Assembly (NCBI RefSeq): GCF_013396335.1
Contig: NZ_JABWSY010000004.1
Location: 1 to 64,000, forward strand
Origin: Bacillus sp. EB106-08-02-XG196
Lineage (GTDB): Bacteria; Bacillota; Bacilli; Bacillales; Cytobacillaceae
Direction of reading: 5' to 3'
DNA: 64,000 bases
The notes beneath the pieces are model-generated. The model did no database searches, was not told the origin of the DNA, and was given only the letters and a program-made list of their open reading frames with translations. The position numbers and the translations under genes were made by a program. Of the stretch, positions 26,205-35,351 are shown piece by piece. Position 1 is the stretch's first letter, and every line of letters begins with the position of its first letter.

Positions 26205-28202
26205 TCAGTCAATCTTTACTATCAGATGCCCTTCCACTTTTTCAATCGCAAATGTTATATAGGGACCCACTCTTTGATAATGGATTTCCGTTAAATCAGG
26301 AAGTGTTTTGACGGATGTAACATTTTCATCTCCAACAAAGACTTTAAATTCAATGTTATGAAGCGGAATAATGTCTTCAATCACGTAAATATCCTCAGAG
26401 CGTTTTTCCGTAATATAGTGAATCGCATGCAATACTTTCGTATGGGCCTCTTCATCAACAGTAAGTGTAGTTAACAGCGTCGACGGACCGTTATGTTGGA
26501 CCAACTTGTCAGCCAGAAGAGTTTCAATGGCATCCTTCATCATCACTTTACACCACATTGGGCAATTCTTCCTGTACGCTCTGAAAATCGGATGAGAAAA
26601 ATAAATAACATTACCATGCTTGGTTACAGCTGGCGGACCGATTTCCTGTGAGGACGGTGCATGTTGATGAGAACAAAAAGTCTTGCCTTCACGATTAAAA
26701 TAAGGTTTTACTGTATGCATTAACACTTCCGAATCTATCGATTGGATTTCTGCGCCTTTTAGATACATGACATACTCTTCTTGATGTAAGCCTTCGCCCA
26801 TCCGATCATTCGGGAGAACAAAGTCTCGATCGTATTTTGAATCACCCACATATTTATTCCCGTAAAGACGACTTGCTTCTTGAGCGCTTTTATTAATTAA
26901 GGATTCGAATGTTCCAATCACCTTGCCACCGCTGTTCGCATAATCAAGCAACTTTTGCTCTAATTCAGCAGAGTATTTGATGCTGTCCGGCAAGATAATC
27001 AACTTATATTTTTCAAAGGACATTTGACTGTCAATAATATCAAATTGATAAGACAATTCCTGCAGCATTCTAACCGTACCAATTAATTCAGGAGCTATTC
27101 CCAAATTATGCTCGCCTAGAATATAGAACTCTTCCGGGGTTAAAACGCCAATTTCCGATAGTGGTGCAGTATTGACACAATATTCTTCTACATTTTTAAC
27201 TCTTTCGTAAACACCTCCAATTAATTCATAGGCCGCTTTCGATAATCGGCCATTCGGATGAAGCTGATCCCCGATGGAACAGCCTGCACCCTGTGCAAGC
27301 ATATTAAAACATTCAAACTCCAATGCCGCCTTATTTTTCAAGGAATGGAAATCGCCCCAATACGTATGGAACTTGCCGGTCATGCCAATGACTTCTTTAC
27401 CTAAATTCCTTGCGTATCTTACTGTTGCCGGGAAATGGTCATATCCCCACCCGCCGCTTGGCAATGATTCCAATTCCAGATGCGTGTAACTTTCCAAACC
27501 ACTTTTCGAAGTGGGGCCGACGTGAGAACTATTATAAAAAATACTTACACCAGGCACTCTTTCGTTTATAAACTTGCTGATTTCCGCCTTAAACTCATCC
27601 AACATAATAGTAGAATAATAAACTCGATCTCTCTTGCTTGTTGTATCCAAATCTTTTAATCTCATTTGCTTCAAGCAATTTTCACAATGGCAGTCGACTT
27701 TAAAGAGGATATCAAAGAAGAAGCCATCGATATTTTCGCTTTTTACCACATCGATAATATCTTGTACATGATTTTTAAAATAATCGCGATAACTGCTATT
27801 TAAGCAAATCGTATAATAAAAATGAGGTTCCGGGACGTTCTGACTGTTGATGTAGCCGCCATTCTCGTCAATCGCCAGCCATTCTGGATGGTTCTTCATG
27901 ATATATTCATCCCATTGGACGGTTGTATAAATCGGAACTTTAATATCGTATTGATGGCAAATCTCAATTTGATCTAATAGAAGCCGGTTATTTATAAGAT
28001 TTGGATGGATCAAATCCGGCTGATTTTGTGAAGGATAATAGAGCCAGCCATGGTGGCATCTCGCGAAACAAGTAATCGAATTAACATTTGCCTCCATTAA
28101 CGTTTTGACAAATTCCTCAGCATGAAAATCCCCTGCCACATTTGGGATATATTCACTTGTATGGAAATCTAAATGTACTTGTCTGTATCGTGGTTTGTTC
28201 AA
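26205..28202 (-). CDS. Putative glycoside hydrolase-like enzyme (GHL6/GH42-related)
   Basis: 665 residues from a TTG at 28202, chosen because GGAGGT lies exactly 7 bases upstream; the earlier TTG overlaps the SD. The N-terminal half looks like a TIM-barrel hydrolase (VHLDFHTSEYIPNVAGDF, VNSITCFARCHHGWLYYPS, ENIDGFFFDILFKVDCHCEN with a CHCENC cluster). The middle resembles the beta-galactosidase trimerisation (glutamine-amidotransferase-like) domain (IGVLTPEEFYILGEHNLG... IILPDSIKYS). No signal peptide. It lies in a sugar ABC operon, so it probably acts on an imported glycoside. The exact substrate is unknown. Confidence 0.7.
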   Translation of the reverse strand: MNKPRYRQVHLDFHTSEYIPNVAGDFHAEEFVKTLMEANVNSITCFARCHHGWLYYPSQNQPDLIHPNLINNRLLLDQIEICHQYDIKVPIYTTVQWDEYIMKNHPEWLAIDENGGYINSQNVPEPHFYYTICLNSSYRDYFKNHVQDIIDVVKSENIDGFFFDILFKVDCHCENCLKQMRLKDLDTTSKRDRVYYSTIMLDEFKAEISKFINERVPGVSIFYNSSHVGPTSKSGLESYTHLELESLPSGGWGYDHFPATVRYARNLGKEVIGMTGKFHTYWGDFHSLKNKAALEFECFNMLAQGAGCSIGDQLHPNGRLSKAAYELIGGVYERVKNVEEYCVNTAPLSEIGVLTPEEFYILGEHNLGIAPELIGTVRMLQELSYQFDIIDSQMSFEKYKLIILPDSIKYSAELEQKLLDYANSGGKVIGTFESLINKSAQEASRLYGNKYVGDSKYDRDFVLPNDRMGEGLHQEEYVMYLKGAEIQSIDSEVLMHTVKPYFNREGKTFCSHQHAPSSQEIGPPAVTKHGNVIYFSHPIFRAYRKNCPMWCKVMMKDAIETLLADKLVQHNGPSTLLTTLTVDEEAHTKVLHAIHYITEKRSEDIYVIEDIIPLHNIEFKVFVGDENVTSVKTLPDLTEIHYQRVGPYITFAIEKVEGHLIVKID

Positions 28203-28220
28203 ATAATTAACCTCCAATGC

Positions 28221-29036
28221 TTATTCTTTTACAGCCCCTGCTGCTAATCCGCCTTCAACTTTTTCTTGGAATAGAAGGTAAACAATTAGTGGAACGATAA
28301 TGGTGATAACGATGGCTGCCATCAACGGCCCATATTCAGAACCTCTTTCGCCATTAAAATTCAATAGGCCGATGGAAATTGGTTTCAGCCGATCATCATT
28401 AATGAATAGAAGAGGAAAAAGAATGTTATTCCATGCGCCTAAAAAGTTAAAAATAGAAATAGTGGAGATGGCGGGTACCGACATCGGCAGCATGATTTTA
28501 TAATAGATTTGAAAATAACTGGCTCCATCCATAATTGCTGCTTCCTCCAAAGATGCGCTTATTCCCTTCATAAAGCGGGTCATAACCAAAATGCTGAACG
28601 AGAGGGAGAAGGCCACATAAAGCAAAACCAAGGCCGCCAAATTATTTTTCAATCCGAAGGTCCCGATGATATATGCGACCGGCACGAGCACCGTGTGCAT
28701 AGGGACCATCATGCCCATAAGGAAAAACAGGTCTAAAAATCGGTTTAATTTCAGATTGAATCTGGATAGTGTGAAGGATGCCATGGATGAAACGATGGCC
28801 ACAATAACAACGGTTGCCAACGAAATCAAAATACTGTTCAGGAAGTAGCCGCTCATATTGGCTTCCTTCCAGGCAATGACGTAATTTTCGAATTTAAACA
28901 CTTCCGGCAAGCTGAATGGCGAGCCAAATATTTCTGTATTCCCTTTAAACGAGGAAATGACTGTAAAGGCCATTGGCTCAAAGAATAACAACGCCATAAA
29001 AAGCACAAAACCATATAATAACAATTTATTTTTCAT
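28221..29036 (-). CDS. Carbohydrate ABC transporter permease (MalG/GanQ type)
   Basis: 271 residues, six membrane helices. The EAA loop near residues 165-185 reads EEAAIMDGASYFQIYYKIML, the contact site for the ATPase. Partner of the next upstream permease. No ATP-binding subunit is encoded in this cluster; Bacillus sugar importers of this type usually share MsmX, which lies elsewhere. Confidence 0.92.
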   Translation of the reverse strand: MKNKLLLYGFVLFMALLFFEPMAFTVISSFKGNTEIFGSPFSLPEVFKFENYVIAWKEANMSGYFLNSILISLATVVIVAIVSSMASFTLSRFNLKLNRFLDLFFLMGMMVPMHTVLVPVAYIIGTFGLKNNLAALVLLYVAFSLSFSILVMTRFMKGISASLEEAAIMDGASYFQIYYKIMLPMSVPAISTISIFNFLGAWNNILFPLLFINDDRLKPISIGLLNFNGERGSEYGPLMAAIVITIIVPLIVYLLFQEKVEGGLAAGAVKE

Positions 29037-29049
29037 ATTCTTCTCCTTT

Positions 29050-29931
29050 CTATTCTTTTTTTCGATTCATGAGTAATTCACTCCCAATTGTCAACACAAG
29101 GGCAATGATAAGAATAATGATTCCAATCGCACTGCCAACCCCATAGTTATCATATCTGAATGCTTCATAGTACATTAAGGTAGTTGGAAGGTTGGTCAAG
29201 CCATTTGGACCGCCTTCTGTCATGACAAAAATCAAATCGAATACTTTTACCGTTCCGATAATATCCATTAAAATACAGAGTGAAATGATCGGCTTCAACA
29301 TGGGAACTGTTATGTAAAAGAACTTCTTCACCGGCGATGCCCCGTCAATTTCTGCTGCCTCATAAATTTCATGAGGAATGGTGGTGAGGCCCGCCAACAA
29401 AATGACCATATAATAACCAATGCCCGCCCAGATATTAACGAAGATTACCGTATTCATCGCCGTAGCAGGGTCTACTAACCAGCCCCTTGCGATACTTTCC
29501 AAGCCTACAAACTCCAATAATTTATTTAATGAACCATTTGGCATAAAGATAAAATACCAAAGCAAACCAATCGCGGTTAAAGGAAAGATGGTAGGAACAA
29601 AGTACACAACTTTAAAAAAACGATATCCCTTAAACTTAGTATTAATCGCTACAGCCAATAATAAGGCAATCGGTGTGTGGAAAAGGACACTGTAAAAGAC
29701 CATTTTGAACATATTTTTCAATGATATAATAAAGTCCTCATCTTTAAGCACTTCTAAATAGTTAGTTAGACCGACAAATTCCAGCGGGGAACCTTTAATC
29801 CCATTCCAGTTGACAACTGAAAAATAAATCGCACCAATCATTGGAATAATTAGAAACAACACATAAATGACTAGAGCTGGAAAAGTAAATAGAAGTACTT
29901 TTGACTTTTGAACATTTGTTTTTAAATGCAT
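29050..29931 (-). CDS. Carbohydrate ABC transporter permease (MalF/GanP type)
   Basis: 293 residues with six helices and the EAA motif YEAAEIDGASPVKKFFYITV near residue 200. It heads the permease pair, 116 bases after the binding-protein gene and separated from it by a stable hairpin. SD AAGGAGGGG precedes the ATG. Confidence 0.92.
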   Translation of the reverse strand: MHLKTNVQKSKVLLFTFPALVIYVLFLIIPMIGAIYFSVVNWNGIKGSPLEFVGLTNYLEVLKDEDFIISLKNMFKMVFYSVLFHTPIALLLAVAINTKFKGYRFFKVVYFVPTIFPLTAIGLLWYFIFMPNGSLNKLLEFVGLESIARGWLVDPATAMNTVIFVNIWAGIGYYMVILLAGLTTIPHEIYEAAEIDGASPVKKFFYITVPMLKPIISLCILMDIIGTVKVFDLIFVMTEGGPNGLTNLPTTLMYYEAFRYDNYGVGSAIGIIILIIALVLTIGSELLMNRKKE

Positions 29932-29983
29932 CTATTCCCCTCCTTTCAAAAATTCATCTTGTTGGTTTTCGTTTAGGTGCAAT

Positions 29984-30021
29984 ATAGAGCCAAGGTATCC
30001 TATTTCATACCAAGGCTCTAT
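29984..30021 (-). promoter_or_regulatory. Stem-loop between binding-protein and permease genes
   Basis: Arms ATAGAGCC-AA-GGTAT and ATACC-AA-GGCTCTAT pair perfectly around a 2x2 internal A loop and an 8-base apex. There is no T-tract, so it is more likely a processing/mRNA-stability element that keeps binding-protein levels above permease levels than a terminator. Confidence 0.7.
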
Positions 30022-30046
30022 CACTGCGGAATTCTATTGATCGGAC

Positions 30047-31360
30047 TTATTTTGACTTATCAATTTCTTCTTGAATTTCTTTAGCTGCCTCTTTAGGTGT
30101 AGCGTTAATAAACATGCTGACGATTGAGTTTCTTGTTCGATCCTGCATGGATGGAAGCGGATCAAAGTCAAATATGTCTACAGCGATACCTGTTGAAGTA
30201 GAACCAAGTTCAATATTCTGCAAGAAAATATCCGCGACTTTAGATTGATCAATTTCAATATCGTTTCTTGGGATTAGGAACTGTGATTCTTCGGCAAACC
30301 TCTTTGCAGCATCGGCTGAAGTAAGCATTTTCAGCAATTCAATTGTATATTCTTTTTCTTTTCCTTCTAATTTACCGTTTACCATATACGGGCTTAATAC
30401 TTGCATGTCTTCATTTTTAAACTCAGGCTTTTCTTCAAAATAAGGGAACTTTGCTACTTTAATAGCTTTAGTAAATTTCGTTTTGCTTTCATCTGTAAAG
30501 CTGCCAATATTCCATGGTCCAGTAATGATCATCCCTGCTTTTCCTTCAAGGAAGTTTGTGAGGACTAATTCATCGTTTAGACCAGCTGCATCTTTACCGA
30601 AAGCACCCATGTCATTTAAGTCTTTTACATATTTAAGGGTTTCCACAACTTCCTTGTCTGTCCATTTTAATTCTCTGGATCCAAGTTTTTTCGCTGCTTC
30701 CGTTCCTGCCCATTTGTAGAAGATTTGGTCATGTAAATGCCCTGCCATGTAAGTCGATTTTGCACCAAGGGCAATCGGGGTTACCTTAATTTTCTCCAGT
30801 TTCTTAATCGCATCTATCAATTGGTTCCAAGTTTCTGGGAACTGATCAATGCCTGCTTCTTTAAACAATTCTTCGTTATAGTAAACTCCAATTAAGCCTG
30901 ATTCCATCGGGATTCCATAAGTTCCTTCATGGCCCTGTACTTGATAATACTTTAAAGCTCCTTCTGTAAAGCCATCTCCCCAAGCTGGGTCGTCTTTAAG
31001 GATTGGATCCATATTCATCAATAAGCCGTTGTCAATGTATTCGCCCAGGTTGGCAACACCTTGAATCCGAAAAATATTTGGTAATGTTCCAGAGGCAATG
31101 TCAGTTTTTAATTTATTATTAAATGCTGACTCATCCCCTTGTGATTCATCAATAATCTTGACATCTTTATGTTTTTTCTCAAATTCTTTCAAAATATCTT
31201 TATAAATCTCTACCTGTTTTGTTGTACCAGCCATCCTGGTTAATAGTCTAATCTCAATTTTTTCTTTTTCACTTGAAGAGGATTTATTTGACCCGCCACT
31301 GCAGGCCACTAGAAATGTGCTTAAAACAAGTATTAAGGCTATGACAATCTTTGTTTTCAT
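30047..31360 (-). CDS. Sugar ABC transporter substrate-binding lipoprotein
   Basis: 437 residues, SBP_bac_1 (MalE-like) family. Lipoprotein signal ends STFLVACSGG (Cys 20). Family segments include LKTDIASGTLPNIFRIQG, YYNEELFKEAGIDQFPETWN and LEGKAGMIITGPWNIGSFTD. It collects an oligosaccharide for the two downstream permeases. It is the first gene of the transporter operon, with a ~280-base untranslated leader. Confidence 0.93.
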   Translation of the reverse strand: MKTKIVIALILVLSTFLVACSGGSNKSSSSEKEKIEIRLLTRMAGTTKQVEIYKDILKEFEKKHKDVKIIDESQGDESAFNNKLKTDIASGTLPNIFRIQGVANLGEYIDNGLLMNMDPILKDDPAWGDGFTEGALKYYQVQGHEGTYGIPMESGLIGVYYNEELFKEAGIDQFPETWNQLIDAIKKLEKIKVTPIALGAKSTYMAGHLHDQIFYKWAGTEAAKKLGSRELKWTDKEVVETLKYVKDLNDMGAFGKDAAGLNDELVLTNFLEGKAGMIITGPWNIGSFTDESKTKFTKAIKVAKFPYFEEKPEFKNEDMQVLSPYMVNGKLEGKEKEYTIELLKMLTSADAAKRFAEESQFLIPRNDIEIDQSKVADIFLQNIELGSTSTGIAVDIFDFDPLPSMQDRTRNSIVSMFINATPKEAAKEIQEEIDKSK

Positions 31361-31647
31361 TACTTCTCCCCCTAGAATAGATAAATTATTTGAATCCCGC
31401 TTTGCATAATAATAATTGAATTGATTTAAATGTGAGTAAATTTCAACTCCTTTGATTACAATTTGTATATAATACTTTCTATCCTTTAAAAGAATTTTTG
31501 ATAGAAAATATATATAATTAATTACACCAAATTACTAATAGACACGTAATTTTGGCAAATTCATTAAAAATACTGCGTAATTTAGTTTAATTTCTCCAGT
31601 GGTGAAATTAATTAGATGCTAATTTGGAAAGCCAATTATTAATTAAG
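31361..31647 (-). other. Long leader of the sugar ABC operon
   Basis: If the promoter at 31648-31676 is used, the transcript carries about 280 bases before the binding-protein start. The region is AT-rich; I see no recognised riboswitch, but the length is unusual for such operons. Confidence 0.4.
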
Positions 31648-31676
31648 ATTATACATGCAGAGGGAAACGTTTACAA
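31648..31676 (-). promoter_or_regulatory. Sigma-A promoter of the sugar ABC operon
   Basis: Minus-strand TTGTAA and a perfect TATAAT are separated by exactly 17 bases. The -35 and spacer are covered by a cre-like palindrome. Confidence 0.65.
31662..31675. promoter_or_regulatory. Catabolite-responsive element (cre) overlapping the promoter
   Basis: TGTAAACGTTTCCC on the minus strand matches the CcpA consensus TGWAARCGYTWNCW at all but the last base. Its position over the -35/spacer predicts glucose repression by CcpA-HPr(Ser-P). Confidence 0.78.
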
Positions 31677-31704
31677 TATTTTTTGATGAAAATTCAGAAT
31701 TATC

Positions 31705-32001
31705 TTACCGTAATATATTCAGGAGGATATCCCCAAAAGGGTCTGACCCTGATGTTTGGGATATCCCCTCTTTTTTTATACTATTCTTAATGGCGTAATC
31801 TTTGATTATAGAAATTATCCTATTTTTGCTATTCTCGTTTATCAGTTCATTTTCTAAGGGTTTATTATACTTTTGAATAAAATTCAAATAAACAACAAAG
31901 CTGAATCCACTGTGTTCTGGATTCAAAGCTTCACTATAAACCGTAACAAATTTTTCATCCGCTTTAATAAGTATATGTCCTCTTGTCCAATCGATTATCA
32001 T
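31705..32001 (-). CDS. Unknown 98-residue protein beginning MIIDWTRGHILIKADE
   Basis: Small soluble protein with an all-beta-looking start (WTRGHILIKADEKFVTVYSE) followed by a helical tail. ATG 32001 has an AGAGG SD. The opening resembles small immunity-like proteins found near contact-dependent toxins, but I cannot assign a family. It lies at the edge of a region of degraded genes. Confidence 0.5.
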   Translation of the reverse strand: MIIDWTRGHILIKADEKFVTVYSEALNPEHSGFSFVVYLNFIQKYNKPLENELINENSKNRIISIIKDYAIKNSIKKEGISQTSGSDPFGDILLNILR

Positions 32002-32043
32002 ATTGAAACCTCTAAGTAAATATGACTTTTCAACCAAATTCAC

Positions 32044-32754
32044 GGGATGATCTAACCTCTTTGGAATTTTTTATTTAGAACTTCTTTACATATATCCTAT
32101 AAATTTAGGTACTTCTTTTCAAATTGTTCTCTACGATACAGTTCGTCGGTCTCTGATATATGGTTCATAACTATAATCAATATTGAACTGACCATCCTGT
32201 TCTAATACAAAAGTCATTATTGTCCAGACACTTTGACTAACTTTTGCTGTTTCCTTATTTAACTCACGGATCAGTCTTGTTAACTCTAGTTGGGAAGTTT
32301 ATAAAATACTAATATAATGGTACACTTTCTTCTTAAACTCTTCCGATACACCATCATCATGTTCTCCATGTCGATAACTCCTTTTTACTGATAAAGCGAC
32401 TGCTCTTCTTGAACAATCGCCCTGTTAGTTTAGGTACATTCTTTCACATTCTGCTTCATACAATGGAACCAAAATGGCGATTCCTCGTTCAAAGAATCAC
32501 AACCGAAAATCAAATCCTAAATAAAATGTTTTTCAATAATTTTCTTTGCACTTTCATCAAGTTTGGAAGGTAATTCAATGATTGAGAATATTTTAAATCC
32601 AAACTTTCACCGTCATTCATAGCTAACTCACCACTTGTTTCATCTGCTCAAACATTGAAATATGTTTGCTTTGTCTATGGATATCATAACTGAATAGGCA
32701 AATACTAATACTAATCTAAGACTTCGCAGTCATGCAAAAAAAGGCGGTGATTTC
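32044..32754. other. Gene-poor stretch of degraded coding sequence
   Basis: No intact gene. The minus strand at 32141-32375 retains a YezG-like remnant (listed separately). Near 32520-32600 another minus-strand stub reads LPSKLDESAKKIIEKHFI. Both carry stops, consistent with a decayed toxin-immunity locus. Confidence 0.5.
32141..32375 (-). pseudogene. Remnant of a YezG/DUF600-like immunity protein
   Basis: One frame reads YRHGEHDDGVSEEFKKKVYH, in-frame TAA, LELTRLIRELNKETAKVSQ, VWTIMTFVLEQDGQFNIDYS, YEPYIRDRRTVS, then TAG. The DG.FNIDY pattern and preceding Trp are typical of the YezG antitoxin/immunity family. Two in-frame stops and a missing 5' end make it a pseudogene. Confidence 0.45.
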
Positions 32755-32937
32755 ATGAAGAAATTTATTGTATTAAGCCATTTAATTTCAGGTACTTTTG
32801 CAGCTTCCTTCGTTTTATACTTTGTTAGGAAAAACTCATCCGAACATAGAAGAATTATGACATCTGTTATAGGAACTCAACTTCTATCGTGGGTATTTCT
32901 TTTTACTACCTCTATGATAGAAAAAGCGAAATCTTAA
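32755..32937 (+). CDS. Small two-helix membrane protein
   Basis: 60 residues: a first hydrophobic segment (LSHLISGTFAASFVLYFV), a basic loop (RKNSSEHRR) and a second segment (VIGTQLLSWVFLFTTSM). SD GGCGGTGA is upstream and a strong terminator follows immediately, which supports a real gene. Function unknown. Confidence 0.6.
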   Translation: MKKFIVLSHLISGTFAASFVLYFVRKNSSEHRRIMTSVIGTQLLSWVFLFTTSMIEKAKS

Positions 32938-32952
32938 AGATTTCGCTTTTTT
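32922..32952 (+). terminator. Terminator of the small membrane protein gene
   Basis: Arms AAAGCGAAATC and GATTTCGCTTT, 5-base loop, T6 tail; overlaps the end of the coding region. Confidence 0.88.
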
Positions 32953-33474
32953 ACGCCATTTAAGCACCTTTTTTATATTCAAAATCATAACATCCTCCGC
33001 CAGTTAGAGAATGCATTTGATCTATATTCGTTTTCACTCTATTATTCCCAACATTCAAATATCTTAAAAAATCTTTTTCTTTTTCCGAGCTAAATCCCTA
33101 AGATCTAATCGTTCAGGAACACCCCGACTATTTTATCGAATTCTACTCAAATTCACTAATTTTGACTTCGGTGAGAATTGTTATTAGATTTACATCCAGT
33201 TATAATCACTAAATATAGTAATAGGAGAATAAAAAATGGTTTAATTTTCTTCATCTTTATCACCTTTAATTTTTCTATCAATTAAAATTTCACCATAAGT
33301 ATCAATATTTATTTAACTAAACTGCCCAATTTGTATTATAAGGTCAGCCAGATAAGAGAATATTTCTGGTTGACCTTTTTTAGTGGGAAGTAGGTAAAAC
33401 TTGAAACAATATAAGATTTTCAAAGGAAAAAGTCGCCTTTATGTCGAATATAGTAGATAAAGGGGATTATCAAA
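32953..33474. other. Gap with one terminator-like hairpin
   Basis: No gene of supportable length is seen. The only clear structure is the hairpin at 33341-33382. Confidence 0.5.
33341..33382 (+). terminator. Terminator-like hairpin, copy 1 of a repeated element
   Basis: AGGTCAGCCAGA pairs with TCTGGTTGACCT around a 13-base loop, followed by T6. A near copy lies at 35111. Confidence 0.75.
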
Positions 33475-33666
33475 TGAATAAAGTTGAGTTATTAAAAAAA
33501 TTATTAAATAGTAGTCGAGGTAATTTGTTTTCATTAGATATTCCTACTACAAAAGAAAATGAAAAAAAAGATTCAAGAATTGGTTAGGGTATTAGAAACA
33601 GACAAAAGAATAATTGAGAGAATATGTAAAGAGAGAATACTCAGTTTATTTACATGGAATAATTAA
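33475..33666 (+). pseudogene. Short gene interrupted at an A8 run
   Basis: The frame starts MNKVELLKKLLNSSRGNLFS and reaches LDIPTTKENEKK at a run of eight A (33562-33569). In the original frame it stops after SRIG; one base earlier or later it continues KIQELVRVLETDKRIIERI and ends TWNN. The joined product would be about 63 residues and is followed six bases later by a good terminator. It may be a pseudogene or a gene expressed through slippage on A8. Family unknown. Confidence 0.45.
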
Positions 33667-33671
33667 GTATG

Positions 33672-33696
33672 CATCCGAATAATCGGATGTTTTTTT
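33672..33696 (+). terminator. Terminator downstream of the A8 gene
   Basis: Perfect arms CATCCGA/TCGGATG with an ATAA loop and T7. Confidence 0.9.
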
Positions 33697-33966
33697 ATTG
33701 GGTGAATTACCATAGGGTTCTTCAAGTTATACAATTAGCTAAGATGGTAATAGAATTTTAATGAGATTTAGAAATTGTAAACCTTCATAACCCACAGAGA
33801 CAATAAATCCCTTGGGTATCTATTTTCTTAAATTAACCTTCTTGTGTTAGCACAATAAGAAAAAGCCACTACAATGGGAGCTGGGTTTATAACTATTGCC
33901 CCGAAAGTCTAATAAGAAATTCATATCTCTTGATGAATTGGTAAATAATATTAAAGAGGTGACAGG

Positions 33967-34970
33967 ATGGAAAATGATAAATTAAAACTCACATCTTCCG
34001 AAATAGGAACTTTGTGGGGAGAGTATGTAAATGGAACAGCCGTTGATATTGTAAATAGATTTATGATTTCTATTATTGAAGACGAGTCAATAAAAGCCAT
34101 CTTTGAGGATGCTATCAAGACTTTCGAAAAGCAAAAGCAACAAATTGTTGCTTTTTTGGAGAATGAGAATTTTCCTGTTCCGATTGGATTTACTGAATCT
34201 GATCTTAATAAAGGTGCAAAAAGATTGTTCACTGATATTTTTTGCTTAAATTATTTACACATTATGACTTTACACGGTTTGCTAGGGCACTCCACTTCAT
34301 TAGCTGTTTCTGTCAGAGAGGACTTAAGGTTTTTTTACGACTCGTGCGATAACGATGGGAAAAGGATGTATCATCAAACAATTGATTTATTGCTTGAAAA
34401 AGAAGTTTTCAAAGAGACCCTTTATTTTATCCTGCTGAAAACCCTGAATACGTTTCTAGCCAAGATTTCGCAGATGGATTTTTCGGAAAGGGTAGAATGT
34501 TAGCAGCGACAGAAATCATAAGTATTTCTTTCAACCTGAAAAAAAGTATTATGGCAAAAACTCTGGCAATCGCATTTAGTCAGGTCACCCAAACAAAAGA
34601 AGTAAGAAAATTTTTCGAGTATGCAGAAAAAATAGCTGATCAACAAATAAAAGATTTTTCAAAAATTATGCAAACGGATAATTTACCAGTTCCTAAGTCG
34701 TGGGAGACAGAAGTTACAACTTCAACAGACTCTCCTTTTTCCGATAAGTTAATGTTGTATCATACTGGTTTCTTATTCCAAACTGCACAAGCGTACCACG
34801 GGGCAGGTTTAGCATCCGCAATGCGAACAGACCTTGTATCTACTTACGAAAGCACCATTCTACAAAATCTTATGCTTACGAAAAAGTGGTTTAAAATTAT
34901 GGTGGAAAATAAATGGTTAGAACAGCCACCTCTTGCTCCGAATAGGAAGGAAATAGCAAAAGAAAAATAA
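33967..34970 (+). pseudogene. DUF3231 gene split by a frameshift
   Basis: Two overlapping frames encode successive halves of one DUF3231 protein (usually ~330 residues, helical bundle repeats, common in spore formers). The first half runs from MENDKLKLTSSEIGTLWGEY to about LEKEVFK; near bases 34400-34440 the frame shifts and continues FYPAENPEYVSSQDFADGFF, GKGRMLAATEIISISFN and on to MVENKWLEQPPLAPNRKEIA. The second half repeats the pattern of the first (SxVxxFxxxAxx...LPVP), as in the intact family. Function unknown. Confidence 0.75.
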
Positions 34971-35110
34971 TAAAAAATAAGGTCCTCACTGGGAGGGCAT
35001 TTTTATTTTTACGAAAAATTCTTATTGAACTAACCTCCCGTTTGTTCAATAAGGAATTCTGCAAAAAAGGGAGGAATCCTTCCTGGGTCAATGCCCCCGT
35101 TCGTAATATA

Positions 35111-35142
35111 AGGTTAGCCAGATTTTTCTGGTTGACCTTTTT
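35111..35142 (+). terminator. Terminator-like hairpin, copy 2 of a repeated element
   Basis: AGGTTAGCCAGA and TCTGGTTGACCT pair around TTTT and are followed by T5; the sequence is nearly the same as at 33341, including the upstream AATATAAGG/TATTATAAGG. Confidence 0.75.
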
Positions 35143-35159
35143 CTATTTGGTCATATGAT

Positions 35160-35351
35160 TACGGTAGTCGGGGTAGAACGTCGCCCCCGTGGGACTAGAT
35201 CCCGTCAGCTAAACTGTTCATCCCCTACTTGTATAAACATGTTTCAGGCTGGTTGGGACCATGATCCCGTTTAACAAGCGAACCTATGACATTACATGCA
35301 GCTTTAGGGGATACCGACTAATATGTATTTCTAGGAGGAGAAGAAATCAAT
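35160..35351 (+). ncRNA. Putative IS110 left-end non-coding (bridge/seek RNA) region
   Basis: About 190 GC-richer bases between the upstream terminator and the IS110 transposase start show two similar hairpins, GGGACTAGATCCC and GGGACCATGATCC(C), separated by a loop around CTACTTGTATAAACATG. IS110-group elements carry a structured guide RNA in this position. The assignment rests on position and hairpins only; no covariance test was possible. Confidence 0.4.

Noticed and set aside
33967..34970. Programmed frameshift in the DUF3231 gene
   Set aside because: No slippery heptamer or stimulatory structure is seen at the shift; an indel is the simpler explanation.
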